A DNA stretch of 64,000 bases from Hofstenia miamia (taxonomy: Eukaryota > Xenacoelomorpha > Acoela), in the NCBI GenBank assembly GCA_004352715.1, contig SCFE01000014.1, forward strand, positions 1,737,426-1,801,425, written 5' to 3'. Below the pieces are notes generated by a model. It did no database searches and was not told the DNA's origin. It saw only the letters and a program-made list of their open reading frames with translations. A program made the translations under genes and the position numbers. Below, one piece after another: positions 1-12,676 of the stretch. How positions within the stretch are numbered: the first letter of the stretch is position 1; every line of letters starts with the position of its first letter.

Positions 1-1349
1 AGCTCCTACCATTTTTCTTAAGTTCTTTATCTGGAAGTAACTTATATGCTGCCCCTGTCATTTTGACTTTACGCATTGACGTAGCAGACTATATAGAGGC
101 TGAAGCAAACATCATTGCATAACATTCGACCGTAAAAATAGTTGTCAAAACATAGCTTATGGTCTACATTATTGGTAAGGAATTTGCATAATNNNGCTTC
201 ACTCAAAAGATTCTTGAGCTAAGATTTTTAGCTATCTGAGCAGGACAAGTCAATAATATTTACGCAAAATGCTTGATATTTATTTGATTAGGCAAGGTTA
301 TATCATTTTGTGAAAACTCTAATGCTTAGGGTTTGATTTTGCATCGTAAGCTAAAATTACCTGTTCCAAGTATCATTATAATTTGTTACATATAGTAGGC
401 TTTGCTGTATTTGAACTTATTTTAGCTAATCAATCTTTATTTGATTTTTACATTGCTTTTTACAATTGCTCCATAATAACTATGCAATTTCATTAACATT
501 CCTATAAAATTCATTTCTTATTCATTACATGAGCTATTGATGTTAAGATTTTATTCAGTATTTATGAAGACTGTATTGCACAAGACATAGGAATCCTTAT
601 ATGGAACAAACATTTATGCTATTATTAACCATTTTTAATAGTTTATCGGCCTGTTTTTTCATGTAAATTGGAAAATGTCCCAATTTTTTATGAGAAATAG
701 TAAAAGTAGTTACATCAACTAATGCAGATGAGCTATACCTTTTGGCTTCAAGATATTTCAATAATGGTCCTCCAGGTCTTATTATTGGAATTTTACATAT
801 GCGCATTAGAGAATTGCAATATCATCTTGCCAGTTCAATGTTTTTATTAAGTTTTCTCCAACATAGAACCCAGGTGTTAACAATTGATAGATGTATTGCA
901 TAAAAAATATACAACTTTTGAGTCATATTATGGAGCTTCTGCCATTTTTCTTAAGTTCTTTATCTGGAAGTAACTTATATGCTGCCCCTGTCATTTTGAC
1001 TTTACGCATTGACGCAGCAGACTATATAGAGTTTGAAGCAAACAACATTGCATAACATTCAACCCTAAAAATAGTTGTCAAAACATAGCTTATGGTCTAC
1101 ATTATTGGTAAGGAATTTGCATAATTTTATTATAATAGTAGTAAAGTTTCCAATATTTACAGTGCCAGTTGTATCATCTTTCTTTTCATTACTTTTATAA
1201 TCAATGGTATTTGCTATTTGAGACAGTTCATCATTCTCCTCCTCACAAATTTTATCTTCGGAATCACTGGCAAATGGAATTGTTTCAGCATTTGATTCAT
1301 AATACAATGTTAAAAATTCTTTAACAAAATATCTTTTTGTCATTTTCAA
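1..1349 (-). pseudogene. piggyBac-like transposase remnant
   Basis: Decayed DNA-transposon transposase read on the minus strand. The 94-codon open segment at 1065-1349 starts with a Ser/Asp/Glu-rich stretch and ends in VDHKLCFDNYF, which resembles the piggyBac DDE-domain motif around one catalytic Asp (typically H-K-L-x-x-D-N-F/Y-F). Further along the minus strand (about 1020-935) another frame reads MRKVKMTGAAYKLLPDKELK, which fits the following piggyBac block (T-x-R-x-N-R ... sek-lkk-GRG). A 69-codon segment at 597-806 may be a C-terminal part, but that link is weak. Stops and frame changes separate the pieces, so this is not functional. Bases 1-192 repeat bases about 932-1125, with a 3-N gap at 193-195, so part of this locus is present twice, probably as an assembly artefact. 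Confidence 0.5.
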
Positions 1350-4300
1350 ACACTATGACAACTAGAGCCTCTTTAAAATGATTAAGAATTTCTTGAAAAA
1401 TTGAAAACTTACTTACAGCCGTATATATTAAACATAAACAACTACAGCATATTATACATTTAGAAAAAAATGTCAAATGGTTTGTCTAATGCATCATTTG
1501 TCAAAATTGGCTAAACCCTATCTAACCTGAAACATTGGACTTTCCTAAAATGCGTATCAAAATATTTGAAGTTCTGATTTATACATGGTGTTTAAGAATG
1601 GGTTTTGCACACCTCGAATTTGTAAAGTTTTAACCATGGTAGTAAATTCTTAAAAATGGATTTTACCAATTTCTTGCATGATATTGCAGTATGCTACTTT
1701 AGAAAAAATGTTCTCTGAATCAGAAGATTTAGATCAAATTTCATGAAAAGTTCATAACATGTTTTTGTAATATATTATAAACTACAAATGGTATTTTTCA
1801 TAATATGTTAACCAATTTACACTAAATGAAAGACGTTTTAAAAAGAAGGAAATTGAGGTGCAATCAAGTTTAGCACTTCAACACATTTTTCTTTCAATAG
1901 GTAAAATGAATTCATTTATGCTAATTGGAAATAGTTTGTAAATCCATTTTAGTGCTGTTTTATATCTTAGAGAAATGATTTCAATGGGAAATATTGTCAT
2001 CCATGTCCATAGGAAGTAAAAAGTCTAATGTAGAATAGTGGGGGAAAGGGCTAAAATGTAGAATAGATAAGTATTACTCAGAAGTAAATGTTATTAGATC
2101 TTTCGATTGCCCAATCATGACCCACATTACGTTGAATATTGGCCTACCCATTTAATTTTCATTATACCTGGGTATTTCACCAACCCAACCCAACCAAAAT
2201 CAACAATTTAACTAGAAATATTACCAAATCCATTTGCATACCATGTGCAGTTAGTGGAATTATTTAATGAAAACGGATTAGCATTACAAAACAGAATAAG
2301 TTAAACGCATTCTAAAATACAGATTTTAAGGGAAAACTGAATTGAAAATTTGATACACAATTAGGCTTTTCTTAATGCGGTGAGGTGATTTTGATTGGTA
2401 TTAGAAAGATATTGGGACGCTATGAAATGCCCTGTCTACGTTTGTTGGTGAAGGTAAGACATGAAGAGTATGCGAATGTTACTTCATTCAGCATGGGAAA
2501 TACTGCTCAGCTTTTTCTGAAAATCTTAAGAGCTGGAATATTCAGATGTACTGAGCAAAGATATCGACTAATTTGTCATTGTTTGTTCAGTTTGGGAAAC
2601 TTAGAAAACAACTTTATCGTTAATTCATTCCAATAGCATGCATTCAAAAATGATTGTTAACTGAATTGAGATTAACTAACAAAAACTTAAACTGATTCTG
2701 TTAACAGATATTTATATCTGGCCATCACTGATTGCATAAGGGCAACAATCCAAGAAAATTCTCTCAAAGAGTAGTTAAGTGATGCATAGAAAAATTTGAA
2801 CTAAAGAATCTGCCAAACAATAAAAGAACCGCATTATTCTTATAGAAATGAAGTAGCTCAATTGGTGATGTTGAAAAAATTATAAAATTGCCGGCAGCAA
2901 TGCTTTGAATACCATGTAATGTTTTGCGACTTTGGCTGGGGCTATTGGCCGGCTACGTCATGAGGCCCTGGGCCTGTTGCCAATCACTTCTTCAATTTTC
3001 AAGTCACGATTTTTAGCAGCCATAGGCTTAACTTTTATTTTGACATTCAAACTGAATTAAATAATGAATAATGAATTTCACTTAAGGTGATTGAAAGTCC
3101 AGATAAATTATAAGAAATATAGTGAATATTATATAAAATAAAAATTTGACGGCCGGGAACGATTTCAATGTTTGCGATCGTGGATGCCTGCGGCTCTTGA
3201 CATCACGGCTGCGACCTGTCATTGCTGCAAAAAATATTTAGCGGCTAGCCAAAATGGTGCAACTCCATAACACTTTCAGAATGTGCTCTACAATAAACGA
3301 TTTTAAAGATCTATGGCTAATTTAAGCAAATGTCATGCAAAAACCATATCTTTCAGATATCACAAAAGAACGAGTGGTTCTGTGACGACAGGATAAGAAA
3401 ATGATAAGTCTAAGATACAGTTTGAAGCATACAGATGTAAGTAGTTCACGTGAAAAGCACAAATAATAGCAATAAGTACAGTGAACACTTGATTACATTC
3501 ACAAAAAATATTTCTAAATTAAAGATGGCCTGGAGAGTAGCTTGTGCAGATTTTCGCTGTATTATAATACTTTGAATTCAAGGTTTAGTAAAGAAATATT
3601 CTTTTATGTGGGCATAAAAATTTCCTTACGATATTTTATTATTTCAATTATAGGACATATTGCTGGTCTTTAAAATCAGTAGTAATAACAAATAAACAAA
3701 AAACAGGATGATGAGCACAAATTTATAAAATAATAGTAGCAAATTTGATTTTAAACAGAGTTATATATTAAATGGACTACCATGTATAATTTTTCATCAA
3801 TTATTATAAATAAATAGGTTTCATTCTCAATTGAAATTCTTTTTGTAATACTTGAAAGTTTATTGAATATCCATCTATATACATTATTTATATAATTTAT
3901 AATTTCAAAATTCAGTTTTTTAACTGTTTATTGATTATTTATTGTACATAATAAATATTACATGGAACTCCCGAAAGCGAAAAGTTGTGGAATTAATTTT
4001 TTTAAATTGCTGTATTGTAATTCCATGCTCCATTAGAGTACTCATTTATTATAAGTTATTTTTACTAGGTTGGAGCTAGGGCTCGTCTTTAATAGTTGAA
4101 GTCAATTATATTATTGTCATTTTAAAGTGCATAACAATTTTCAAATTGTACACCGTTTGAGAGAACGAATGAATTTCCCATTCCAATGAATTTATGAAGC
4201 ACCTAAGACTTAGGCAATAGTATTTCACTAAACAGAAATATATTTTTCATTGCATTTTTGTTTTTCGCTTTCAATAAGAAGCAAAAAAATTGCAATAACA

Positions 4301-4350
4301 TATACCTCTTTTTTGTAATGGTTTTATTAAAGACTATGTACAAAAAGTTA
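1350..4350. other. Intergenic, no supported gene
   Basis: A+T-rich sequence without a recognisable gene. An 83-codon frame at 2385-2636 (+) has no recognisable motif and no splice context I can defend. Between about 2890 and 3240 there are short G+C-richer patches (GCCGGC, GGCCGG, CGGCCGGG) that stand out from their surroundings. They may be the ends of an old repeat, but I could not align them convincingly. An upstream exon of the gene starting near 4475 could lie here; I did not find one. Confidence 0.4.
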
Positions 4351-4474
4351 TATATATATATATATATATATNNNNNNNNNNNNNNNNNNNNNNNNNNNNN
4401 NNNNNNNNNNNNNNNNNNNNNNNNNNNNNNNNNNNNNNNNNNNNNNNNNNNNNNNNNNNNNNNNATATATATAT
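4351..4474. repeat. (AT)n microsatellite with 93-N gap
   Basis: An AT dinucleotide run begins at 4351, enters a gap of 93 Ns (4372-4464) and continues on the far side to about 4475. It is directly upstream of the DUF2961 exon and probably hides intron sequence. Confidence 0.9.
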
Positions 4475-6271
4475 ATGATCTTTAGTATTAAACTTAGAAT
4501 TTTAGCATCCGGGGCCATGTTGGTACTAGATGGGGTATCAGTCGATGTCAACTTTTACCCGAAAAGCTTTACAAATGGGGACGTATTTCCTTATTTTCAT
4601 CCAATTAGCAGAATTAAAACTACAGAATTTGGAGACAAAGGGTACATGTTACAATTTCCATTTTGTTACAACAATTCTGCAGATGTTTATCTTAGAATTG
4701 TTAATCCACTTTATAAAGATTTCAATTCTGCAATTACCAAACTTTCTTCATGTAGCTTTACCCATGATAGACACACTTGTGGCAAATACACTTCTTTATA
4801 TTCTATTACTACATCAATAAGATTACCATTTGGAAGTCAACTTCACAACTTTTCAATTAAAGCATATGGAAGTTTAGAAAACTCCTACCGAGAGCTAGCT
4901 AATTATTTAAAGTATTCTTCAATGTTTAACGAGAAATGCTTAACAGAAACTTTAGTGATTGATAAAAACAGCATCTTGCATGAAAGCTCTGGATACGGGG
5001 GAGTAATAACCTCTATTCAAATCGAGATAAATGACAAAGAAGACTTGAAATGGCTAAATTACTTTATATCCATCGTGGTTGATGGAAAATCAAATTTAAT
5101 TGATCATGTAAGTTTAAATGGATTTTTCACAATTTCCACAGGAGACAAAAGTTTGAATTCTATTGCTAGTGAATTTTCAGCTTCTCCTTGTAATCGTGAT
5201 TTATTCAGAGGAATATTTAAGCTTCCAATACCCTTTCAAAGTAGCATAAAAATCATTATACATAGCGCAGTTGAAGCAAACATTTTTTATAAGATTTCTT
5301 ATGAAACTAAAATCCATCAAAAGAGTATATCTCATTTAAAGATTGTTCAAAAAGCTTTTGATTTTTCACCTAGTCATTCATCTAAGGTTTTTCTTAATAT
5401 TAAGAATCACACAGGCAGATACATTGGAATGTCGCTCAGTGTAGTAGGTCACTCAGTAGGTTACAGATATATAGAAACTGACATTGATGTATGGAAGGAT
5501 GGCCTCAAGCTTCCGGTGTCATATGGCACAGGGTTGGAAGATCACTTTGGTTATAACAGTGGGTGTGCAAGAATCACAAAGACTCTACCATTTCAAGGAT
5601 GCACACTAGTGGTCAATAAAAACAGTATGTATTTCTATCGCTATCACATTTTCGATCCATTGTTTTTCTTGGACTCTCTTGAAATTGCTTGGGAAGGTGA
5701 AGGTCCAAATATATCTGTACAGAAAGAAATCCCCATTGAAAATTTGCATAGAATGGAATTGAATAGGAAGCCCTACATTACTTCAACATTATTCTTATAT
5801 ATTGAGCGTGAGAAATCAAAAATGAAGCTCGTTGATATCTTTGAAATAGGTGACGATAGCTCTCGCAATCAGCACAACTTTCTAACCAAGCAAAATAATT
5901 TGAATTGTGAACAGTTGAAGTTAACCAGTTACACAGGTGTAAAACATCAAAACGTTCATCTTAGACCAAATGTTTGCTCATTATTTTTACCTTTTCAATT
6001 TGATATAGTGGCACATGTTAATGCAGACTTAATCATAAGAGGCCACTTTCACTGTGTACCATTTGAATGGAATAATGAAGCTAAACTTATAATAAACAAT
6101 AAACTGAGTGTTCATTGGTACCTTCCCAAAGGGTCCGTAAACGCATCACATTCATTGTGTGATTATGAAGTCGCAATTGATAGAAAATTTATCGAAGATA
6201 GAAACAAAATAGAAATCCAACCTCTCAAAATTTGGAGAAATTTTAAAATTGAATTTTTTTCAATTTTGTAG
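4475..6271 (+). CDS. DUF2961 / GH172-family protein, 3' exon
   Basis: This long open frame (598 codons) matches the DUF2961 family, now glycoside hydrolase family 172, whose characterised bacterial members act on fructofuranosyl or arabinofuranosyl linkages. Visible family blocks in order are: GYGGVITSIQIEI (173-185), VVDGKSN..FF (201-218), FKLPIPFQSSIKI (248-260), ETDIDVWKDGLKLP (334-347), GTGLEDHF (351-358) and YRYHIFDPLFFLDSLEIAWEGEG (388-410). E334 and E355 are 21 residues apart. This equals the spacing I recall for the two catalytic glutamates (Glu270/Glu291) of the founding Bifidobacterium enzyme, so the active site seems intact. Residues 18-80 (DGVSVDV..GYMLQFPFCYNNSADVYLRI) look like a second, truncated copy of the same fold. 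The protein therefore probably starts further upstream. The first ATG falls in the (AT)n tract and is unlikely to be the real start; AG acceptor-like sites end at 4485 and 4505. Substrate in this organism is unknown. No frameshift is seen and the frame ends in TAG. Confidence 0.85.
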   Translation: MIFSIKLRILASGAMLVLDGVSVDVNFYPKSFTNGDVFPYFHPISRIKTTEFGDKGYMLQFPFCYNNSADVYLRIVNPLYKDFNSAITKLSSCSFTHDRHTCGKYTSLYSITTSIRLPFGSQLHNFSIKAYGSLENSYRELANYLKYSSMFNEKCLTETLVIDKNSILHESSGYGGVITSIQIEINDKEDLKWLNYFISIVVDGKSNLIDHVSLNGFFTISTGDKSLNSIASEFSASPCNRDLFRGIFKLPIPFQSSIKIIIHSAVEANIFYKISYETKIHQKSISHLKIVQKAFDFSPSHSSKVFLNIKNHTGRYIGMSLSVVGHSVGYRYIETDIDVWKDGLKLPVSYGTGLEDHFGYNSGCARITKTLPFQGCTLVVNKNSMYFYRYHIFDPLFFLDSLEIAWEGEGPNISVQKEIPIENLHRMELNRKPYITSTLFLYIEREKSKMKLVDIFEIGDDSSRNQHNFLTKQNNLNCEQLKLTSYTGVKHQNVHLRPNVCSLFLPFQFDIVAHVNADLIIRGHFHCVPFEWNNEAKLIINNKLSVHWYLPKGSVNASHSLCDYEVAIDRKFIEDRNKIEIQPLKIWRNFKIEFFSIL

Positions 6272-7731
6272 ATTCAAAGTTTGTAAGTTTTATTTATGTT
6301 AGGAAGTAAATGAAATTAAATCAGTTAAAATTTTATATGACATTACCCAACTAGGTAAAGAAATGGAATTCCAATAAGAGAGCAATCAAAAAATATAATT
6401 TATTTCAATAAAAATATACAAGATGAGAGACATTTTTTCATTATTACAGCAAAGCATTTTTGGGAAAATATGCTTTCATATTTTACATCTAATCATAGAA
6501 TATTGATGTCCCTTTTTTCAACTGCAGCTTCTGTATAAATCATCATATCTACTGTTTTCTTTATATTTATTCTAATATTTTTTGTTATGTAGCTCCATCA
6601 TTTCTGAATAAAATATTTTATAATAATAATTAATAATAATAATAATTATTATTATTATTAACTATACAAATATATATTAGGGATGATCAAACTAGGTCTT
6701 TAAAACTTTCTTAATTGGCTGCAGTGTGCAAGGAATTCATTGAGGCCAATACTAAATATTTGCCTACCATCCTAGATGGCCGCACTGTTTCTATAGCTTA
6801 GCCTGAAAGTTATGTATTAAAAAATCAGTATTTCGCTGTAAATTTAATTCAAAACTGTTTATGCTTAGCAAGTGTTTAAGTTTGAAAAATATACAACGCA
6901 AAAATACTGAAGTTGCTTAGTTATTACTTTACTTGTATAACTAATATTATCTTTCTTTTATTACACTAGAAATCACTTTAGTAACACTGTTAAATGTTAG
7001 AATGACGATAATCTTTTACATTCTTTGAATACCCTCCCCACAAGAAATTGGAAAACAATGTAGTACAACTAAGTGTTTTACTTAGTGGATTTCTTATAAT
7101 TTAAGCTTAGGGGTCAATCATAAAAAGGTGTTTTCAATGAAATTGTAATCTGGCTGATGCTTGCACATGAACTTTCTTGTTGATTTCCTCATACCTGGTA
7201 GAAGCAATTTTCATTTTTTGTTAGAATAAGTGATGTACACACCTTCAAGTCCTGTCTACTAAATGAGCCAAATTGAATTTTTTCAACGAACATTTCTATT
7301 GAAAATCAAAATGCCATTCACATGAGAAAAGAAGTCCACCTGTCGGATGAACAGATCACGTATAAAATACGGAGTCTAATCTCAGTAATCAGATTTTAAT
7401 ATTTTGTTTAACTTTAGTTTTAGCAATTTCAAACAGATTAAGTTTATTGTCAAACCTATGGAATTGAAAATGCTGCAAATAGTATTTTCAGTAATCTACA
7501 TATTTATCCATTACTATGTCATTAAATCTAATAATTATGTTTTCTTTTCACATTCAAATTTTGCAAATCGCATTTTTAATGGCCAAACCACACCAAAGCA
7601 AGACTGAAAATTCAGCATTTTGATAAGCATCCGACCTTAGGTAAAAAATCTTCACTTCATATGAATGCTATAAACAAATAACCATATATTTTCCAACTAA
7701 TACATCACAGAAGATAGATGTCCCATTTTTA
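6272..7731. other. Intergenic, no supported gene
   Basis: A+T-rich sequence after the DUF2961 stop. It includes AATAAA-like sites near 6405 and 6608 that could serve as poly(A) signals. An AAT array running into its complement ATT (about 6623-6660) forms a palindromic microsatellite. Nothing else is recognisable. Confidence 0.5.
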
Positions 7732-7854
7732 GTATGCAAATGCTGTATATATATATANNNNNNNNNNNNNNNNNNNNNNNNNNNNNNNNNNNNNNNNNNN
7801 NNNNNNNNNNNNNNNNNNNNNNNNNNNNNNNNNNNNNNNTTTAGTATGCAAATG

Positions 7855-7905
<51 letters not shown>
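7732..7905. repeat. (AT)n microsatellite with 82-N gap and duplicated edge
   Basis: The sequence TTTAGTATGCAAATGCTG followed by (AT)n occurs immediately before (7731-7757) and immediately after (7840-7904) a gap of 82 Ns at 7758-7839. Both contig ends carry the same sequence, which is typical of an unmerged overlap at a microsatellite. Confidence 0.85.
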
Positions 7906-7908
<3 letters not shown>

Positions 7909-9551
7909 ACTTATAAAGTTTTTCATCTCCACTGTTTTCTTTATGTGGTTCTACGTTCTAATATATATTTTTGCAATGTAGATCCATCTTTACAGTGGCA
8001 GGTTAGTCCAACTTGAATGGTGAAAGCTGTGTGCAGAGTAAATGTATTCAATGTGACTGATGAGATGAATTCTATTAACAATTAAAGCGGATGTTACTCG
8101 ATGGGCTTTGTACCGGGGCAAATGAACTAAGTTGAATGCTTTTTGGAGTGATACACAATGGATTATGCCCCGGCACATGCTCGGAGAGCAATTATGCCTT
8201 GCCGGGGGCATAAGAAATATGTATACAAAAGATATCATTTTACAACATGGATGAAACAAAAACAGCTATGTTTCATTCACAATGAAATATTGTATTTATA
8301 AAAGCTCCACAAACTACAGCGCGAATAGAACAAATACAACTATTTAGTGTAATACTAAAAAACTGCATGCTGCGCCAAATATATTTACTATTTCATATTA
8401 AAACTAACAGAGTCTTGGACTACTGAAGGTCTTGTCAATTGAGTGCAATATTATTTTTGAGTAGCTATTTCAAAATAAGTAAACTTTCAAAGTACAAAAA
8501 GTGATAAATTACTGCAATAATTGTCCTTATTTTTCAATATTATTTCAAAATTGTAACAATTGCGCGTATAGTTATTTTATTTTATATTGGATATTCAAGA
8601 TGTAAATGTATATTTTGAAATAATAATTTAACACAATTCCACTAATTTCCCTCGAAAATAATATGCAGTTAAGGAGACTAACGCCAAAAATGTAATTTGT
8701 AGTTGGGCACATTAAATATAAGAGTAGATTATTATCAAAAACTGAGAAGAATACATTTATAATTTGATGACGATTTTTAGGTATTTAATAATATGATCGA
8801 ATTGTTTACTTTATTTTTTCTACTGGGCTTTCGAAATATAATATCAGCAATTCGATCTAATAACACAGCAATGACTTTTCTGATAACTATAATGAATTAC
8901 AGTGTGTTTAATTTAAAAAAATCGAACTTTCGAAAACAACCATTTTGCAGTTAATTTAGTTAATGTATTTTTCAAGCATTAAATTTGTTAACACCCTACG
9001 ACATTTTTATAACAACAATTTCCAAATGATTTGCTTTAATAAGATTATACATGTACTTTACAAAAAATGTAAAAAAAACTTGTGATATATCCAAGAATTA
9101 CTAAAGTTCTGTACCAACATAGTGTCTAATTAATATCAATTTGATATTGTATCATTTTCTAAAGTTTTTTAAATATCAATATTTTCAAATAATATATTAA
9201 TGAAGCATTCTTAAACCCTCTTATTTTCTGTAAAGTAAGCTATTTTATACATTTTGTTTCAATATTTTGCATCTCGGGTATCTGATAGTTTCAAATGCAT
9301 TTTAAAGTGACTAATTAAAGCATTATAAGTTCATTGTGAAACCAAGTTATTTCTATAACTAAGCAGTGAGAAATGAACTACAATGATCGGTGCAAGCTGT
9401 TTCACGAAAGTTTGTGCTATTTGACCCTTTGAAATAGAACATTGTTTCATTTCATAGTTTGTCCCCTAGCAGGCAATTATATTTCGCGAAAACAGATGTT
9501 AGACGGAGTGAATTTAACTTAAGTGTTTTGCTCTAGAGTAAAAGCCAATCG
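7906..9551. other. Intergenic, with one G+C-rich hairpin
   Basis: No gene is recognised. At about 8161-8213 there is a short inverted repeat (TTATGCCCCGGCA ... TGCCGGGGGCATAA, loop about 25 bases) inside otherwise A+T-rich DNA. A related TACCGGGGCA occurs at about 8112. It could be a MITE end or a structured RNA, but nothing distinguishes these. Confidence 0.4.
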
Positions 9552-10561
9552 TCAGGGTTGGCAAATTTGCTGTTAAAAGCATTATCTGCTGTTAATATTA
9601 AAAAACAGTTTTTTATTATATTTTCTACTTTACATCGCAAAATAATTAAAATTTGGTTTGTTGAAGATTCAAAATACCAAATTTGTAAACTATAGGGCTA
9701 TTCGTCTATTACTCGGGAGCCTTTGAGAATGATGCCCAGTTCTGGAAGCAATGATGCCTGGCCCCAAGATTATATGCGGATACTGCAATTTTAGAATTTT
9801 GGTTTTGATTCAAACAATACTTCAGATTTGATAATTTTATGAGCACTCTTTGCATGCATTTCTTTGTTTACATGTTATTCAAATGTGTACAATGTATTTT
9901 CAGAGTTTTTGATTTTGACTAATTTCCGCATTCCTAATTTGGGCGAAAATTCATTATTCAATGACATAAAAATTTTCATTTGTTTTTAACTGACATAATA
10001 CAGTAAGATTTGGCTAAAATAGACTCTCAAAATTCGGATTCGGATTCATAGATAATTTTTTTATTAGAAGGAGCCTAACATATGCATTTGCATACAATTA
10101 CTATGGATGGGTAATAACTAAAATTATATTATTCTAAAAGTGAAGATTCAATTAAAAAATAACAAAATTACTAAACAAGTGAAGTCAGTTGCTAGTGGTT
10201 GCAAAAGTAAAATTAAGTTCTTCAACAATTTCTTGATAGGCAGCAAATCCCAATTGGATACAGAATGTACATCATCAAATCCGTTTAATGAGTACATCAA
10301 TATAATATTCGTATTTTCAATTAAAGAATTGCAATAAAACATATTTGAAAATATCTGACAATGAGAGTTGTACCTATAATGCATAAACTTAAATTAACTC
10401 ATTGTGTACTTATAATAAACCTAAAACCAGCAAAATATAGTATAAAATTGTTATGTTAGCTGAGGCCAATTTGATTTACAGTTAGCAGCACACATTATGT
10501 TGTTACAATTAACAGCATCTGCTGTTAGCTGCACTATTAACAGCAGACGCTGTTACCACCC
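9552..10561. mobile_element. Possible non-autonomous hAT-like element
   Basis: The left end reads CAGGGTTGGCAAATTTGCTG and the right end, in reverse complement, reads CAGGGGTGGTAACAGC. Both continue into repeated CTGCTGTTAATA motifs. CAGGG-type ends are typical of hAT terminal inverted repeats. The flanking 8-mers (CCAATCGT and CCCATAGT) agree only partly, so a target-site duplication is not proved. No transposase is seen. The right two-thirds lies within the left arm of the large inverted repeat. Confidence 0.35.
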
Positions 10562-10996
10562 CTGCCCATAGTGTAATATCCTCTAAATAGTGGCTTTTTC
10601 ATAGTGTATTGTTTAAAATGTGCATAGGTGCATATCTGTCAACAATGTTAATTCAATTCTGTTGAAATTAAAATTGCATTGTTATCCTTATAACAATAAA
10701 CATTTCATATAGGGCCGTAGGACTGGGGCTAGGGAGTTCAATCTTTTCTGAAGCAGATATGAGCCCCTACTGTAAATGATTGCATTTGGCTACCAAATAT
10801 TATTGAATTTGCATTTTCACAAACATTATCAATGAAACACATTTTTCTTTAAATTTCTGCATAGACTAACCATAAATTTCTTTTGCATTTTGTTGGCTTC
10901 TTAAAATTTTTGCATATTTATATCCCAAAAAATAATATAATCTAAAAATCACAATGTACAATATAAATTTAATCAGGTGTGTCTCCTCTTTTTAAC
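9777..10996 (+). repeat. Left arm of large inverted repeat
   Basis: This arm runs from GGATACTGCAATTTTAG to GGTGTGTCTCCTCTTTTT and matches the reverse complement of 15662-17134 along almost its whole length, with substitutions and indels (roughly 85-90% similar by eye). Shared landmarks include TTTTTAACTGACATAATACA, TCTCAAAATTC and the palindromic AACAGCATCTGCTGTT. Confidence 0.85.
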
Positions 10997-11636
10997 AATG
11001 AAGCTGCTTATATTTTAGTATTTTATTAGACTGTTATAAGAAAAAATAAAGTTTTTCAAGTAAAGTAAAATGTTTTTTTCTTATTTATTGCTCAGATGTT
11101 ACTAAACACCTGTTTTAATAGAAAAAACGTTTAATATGTCTTTTATTAATAAAAAACGTTTTTTTTCTACCTTGTTATTTAATGTTTTAAGGAAAATAAT
11201 ACTTTCTGCGATATCCACCCTTTGTGGTAACCACCCTTTAAAATATTGCAACCTCCTGCTGAGTAACATGGAGATTGAGTTAAGGATGGTTGAATTTCTA
11301 AACAGTGGGTAAGTTATTTTTGCATTTCAATAGTGAATATTATATGATTAAGCAAATTTTTAGTTGGAAATTGATTGCTTTGCATGTTAAATATTAGTAA
11401 CATCAATAAAAATTTCCTAGAGACAGTTGATTTGCAAATGAAAACACTACATATATTATCAATGCAATGTATAAAGAAACTAAATTAGAAATGAAAAAAT
11501 ATTAGCAAAAAGTGTAAAAGAGAATTTCTTCTTTCATATAATTAAAAGCGCCAAGTCCTTCACAATGGGTAACAACAAATTTGATGTTGGAAGAGAACAC
11601 ATATTGACATTACCAGTGATAAATTCATTATCTTTC

Positions 11637-11930
11637 AATGTGGGGATTTTCAGTAAGATTTAAATTTAATTATTTTTTACTAAAAATGTTAAATTTAGTT
11701 TAAATGTCACTACCTTTTAAATCATAAAACTATTACTTTGTAAGATGAAATTCTGGAAAATCTAAAGGTAGTGACATCATCTGAACATGAAAGAGACAGT
11801 GAATTCTGCAAAAATTAGCAAATATTTTTTAATGGTCGCTTCATTTTTAAAGAATTTTAACTAAATTGGACATTTTTAGCTAAAAATATTTAAATTTAAA
11901 TTTTACTGAAAATCCCCCATTATTAAAAGC
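11637..11930. mobile_element. Foldback MITE
   Basis: The first about 90 bases (GGGGATTTTCAGTAAGATTTAAA...) are the near-reverse complement of the last about 90 (...TTTAAATTTTACTGAAAATCCCCC). An inner pair ATGTCACTACCTTT / AAAGGTAGTGACAT closes the stem. It has no coding capacity. It sits between the arms of the large inverted repeat. Confidence 0.7.
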
Positions 11931-12676
11931 ACATGATACTTTTTAGCAGTAATTTGATTTTAGTCAAACACTATAATTCAAATCTCTTAGCAGAAATAAA
12001 TTGCAAAAATAAATTAACAAAATAATTGACTTGAAAAAATAAATATAAAAAAATTATACCAAAATAATTGAAAAGAAAAAATATTTTTAAAAAATAGCAT
12101 CTTGTGTTCAAAAAGTTTATATCACTCTACCATTCCCTTTATTCTATTTTTGACGTCATGTGGCTGAATAAAATATGTTTTACTTTGACATTCAGAATTT
12201 AAGATGAATGATATGGCCTTGTGTTAAAAGACTTTAAATGTTAAAAGATCAATTCATGACTAATCAACTTGATGCTTTTGAAGCTAGTTAAACATCAGAG
12301 TGAACTTGGGTAACAAATATATATACAGAAAGAAAACCCAGGTATGTTATATTCTTTTAAACAATTTTATATATGGTAGTTTAATATTTTTGTATTATCT
12401 CTATTTCCATCATGCATATTTTGATTTAAACAATTTTATGTGGTACTGTTTTATGTGTCTATATACATTGATGTAATATTTCATGTTTTTCAACAAACAT
12501 GTTTTTCCATTTAATAAAAGTTTATATGCACTATATTGTTTTATCAAGTATTTTGTTTAATCACATTTTGGTTAATTTTTTAATTGCAATTGACTGAATG
12601 GAATTTTGTTTAATTTCTTATTTTTAACTAACAATGTGAATTACAAATGTTGAATTATTAAAACTCAAATTTTTTG

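Noticed and set aside
10140-10384. Frames of 65 and 78 codons on opposite strands
   Set aside because: They overlap each other inside the inverted-repeat arm, show no motif, and are not maintained in the other arm.
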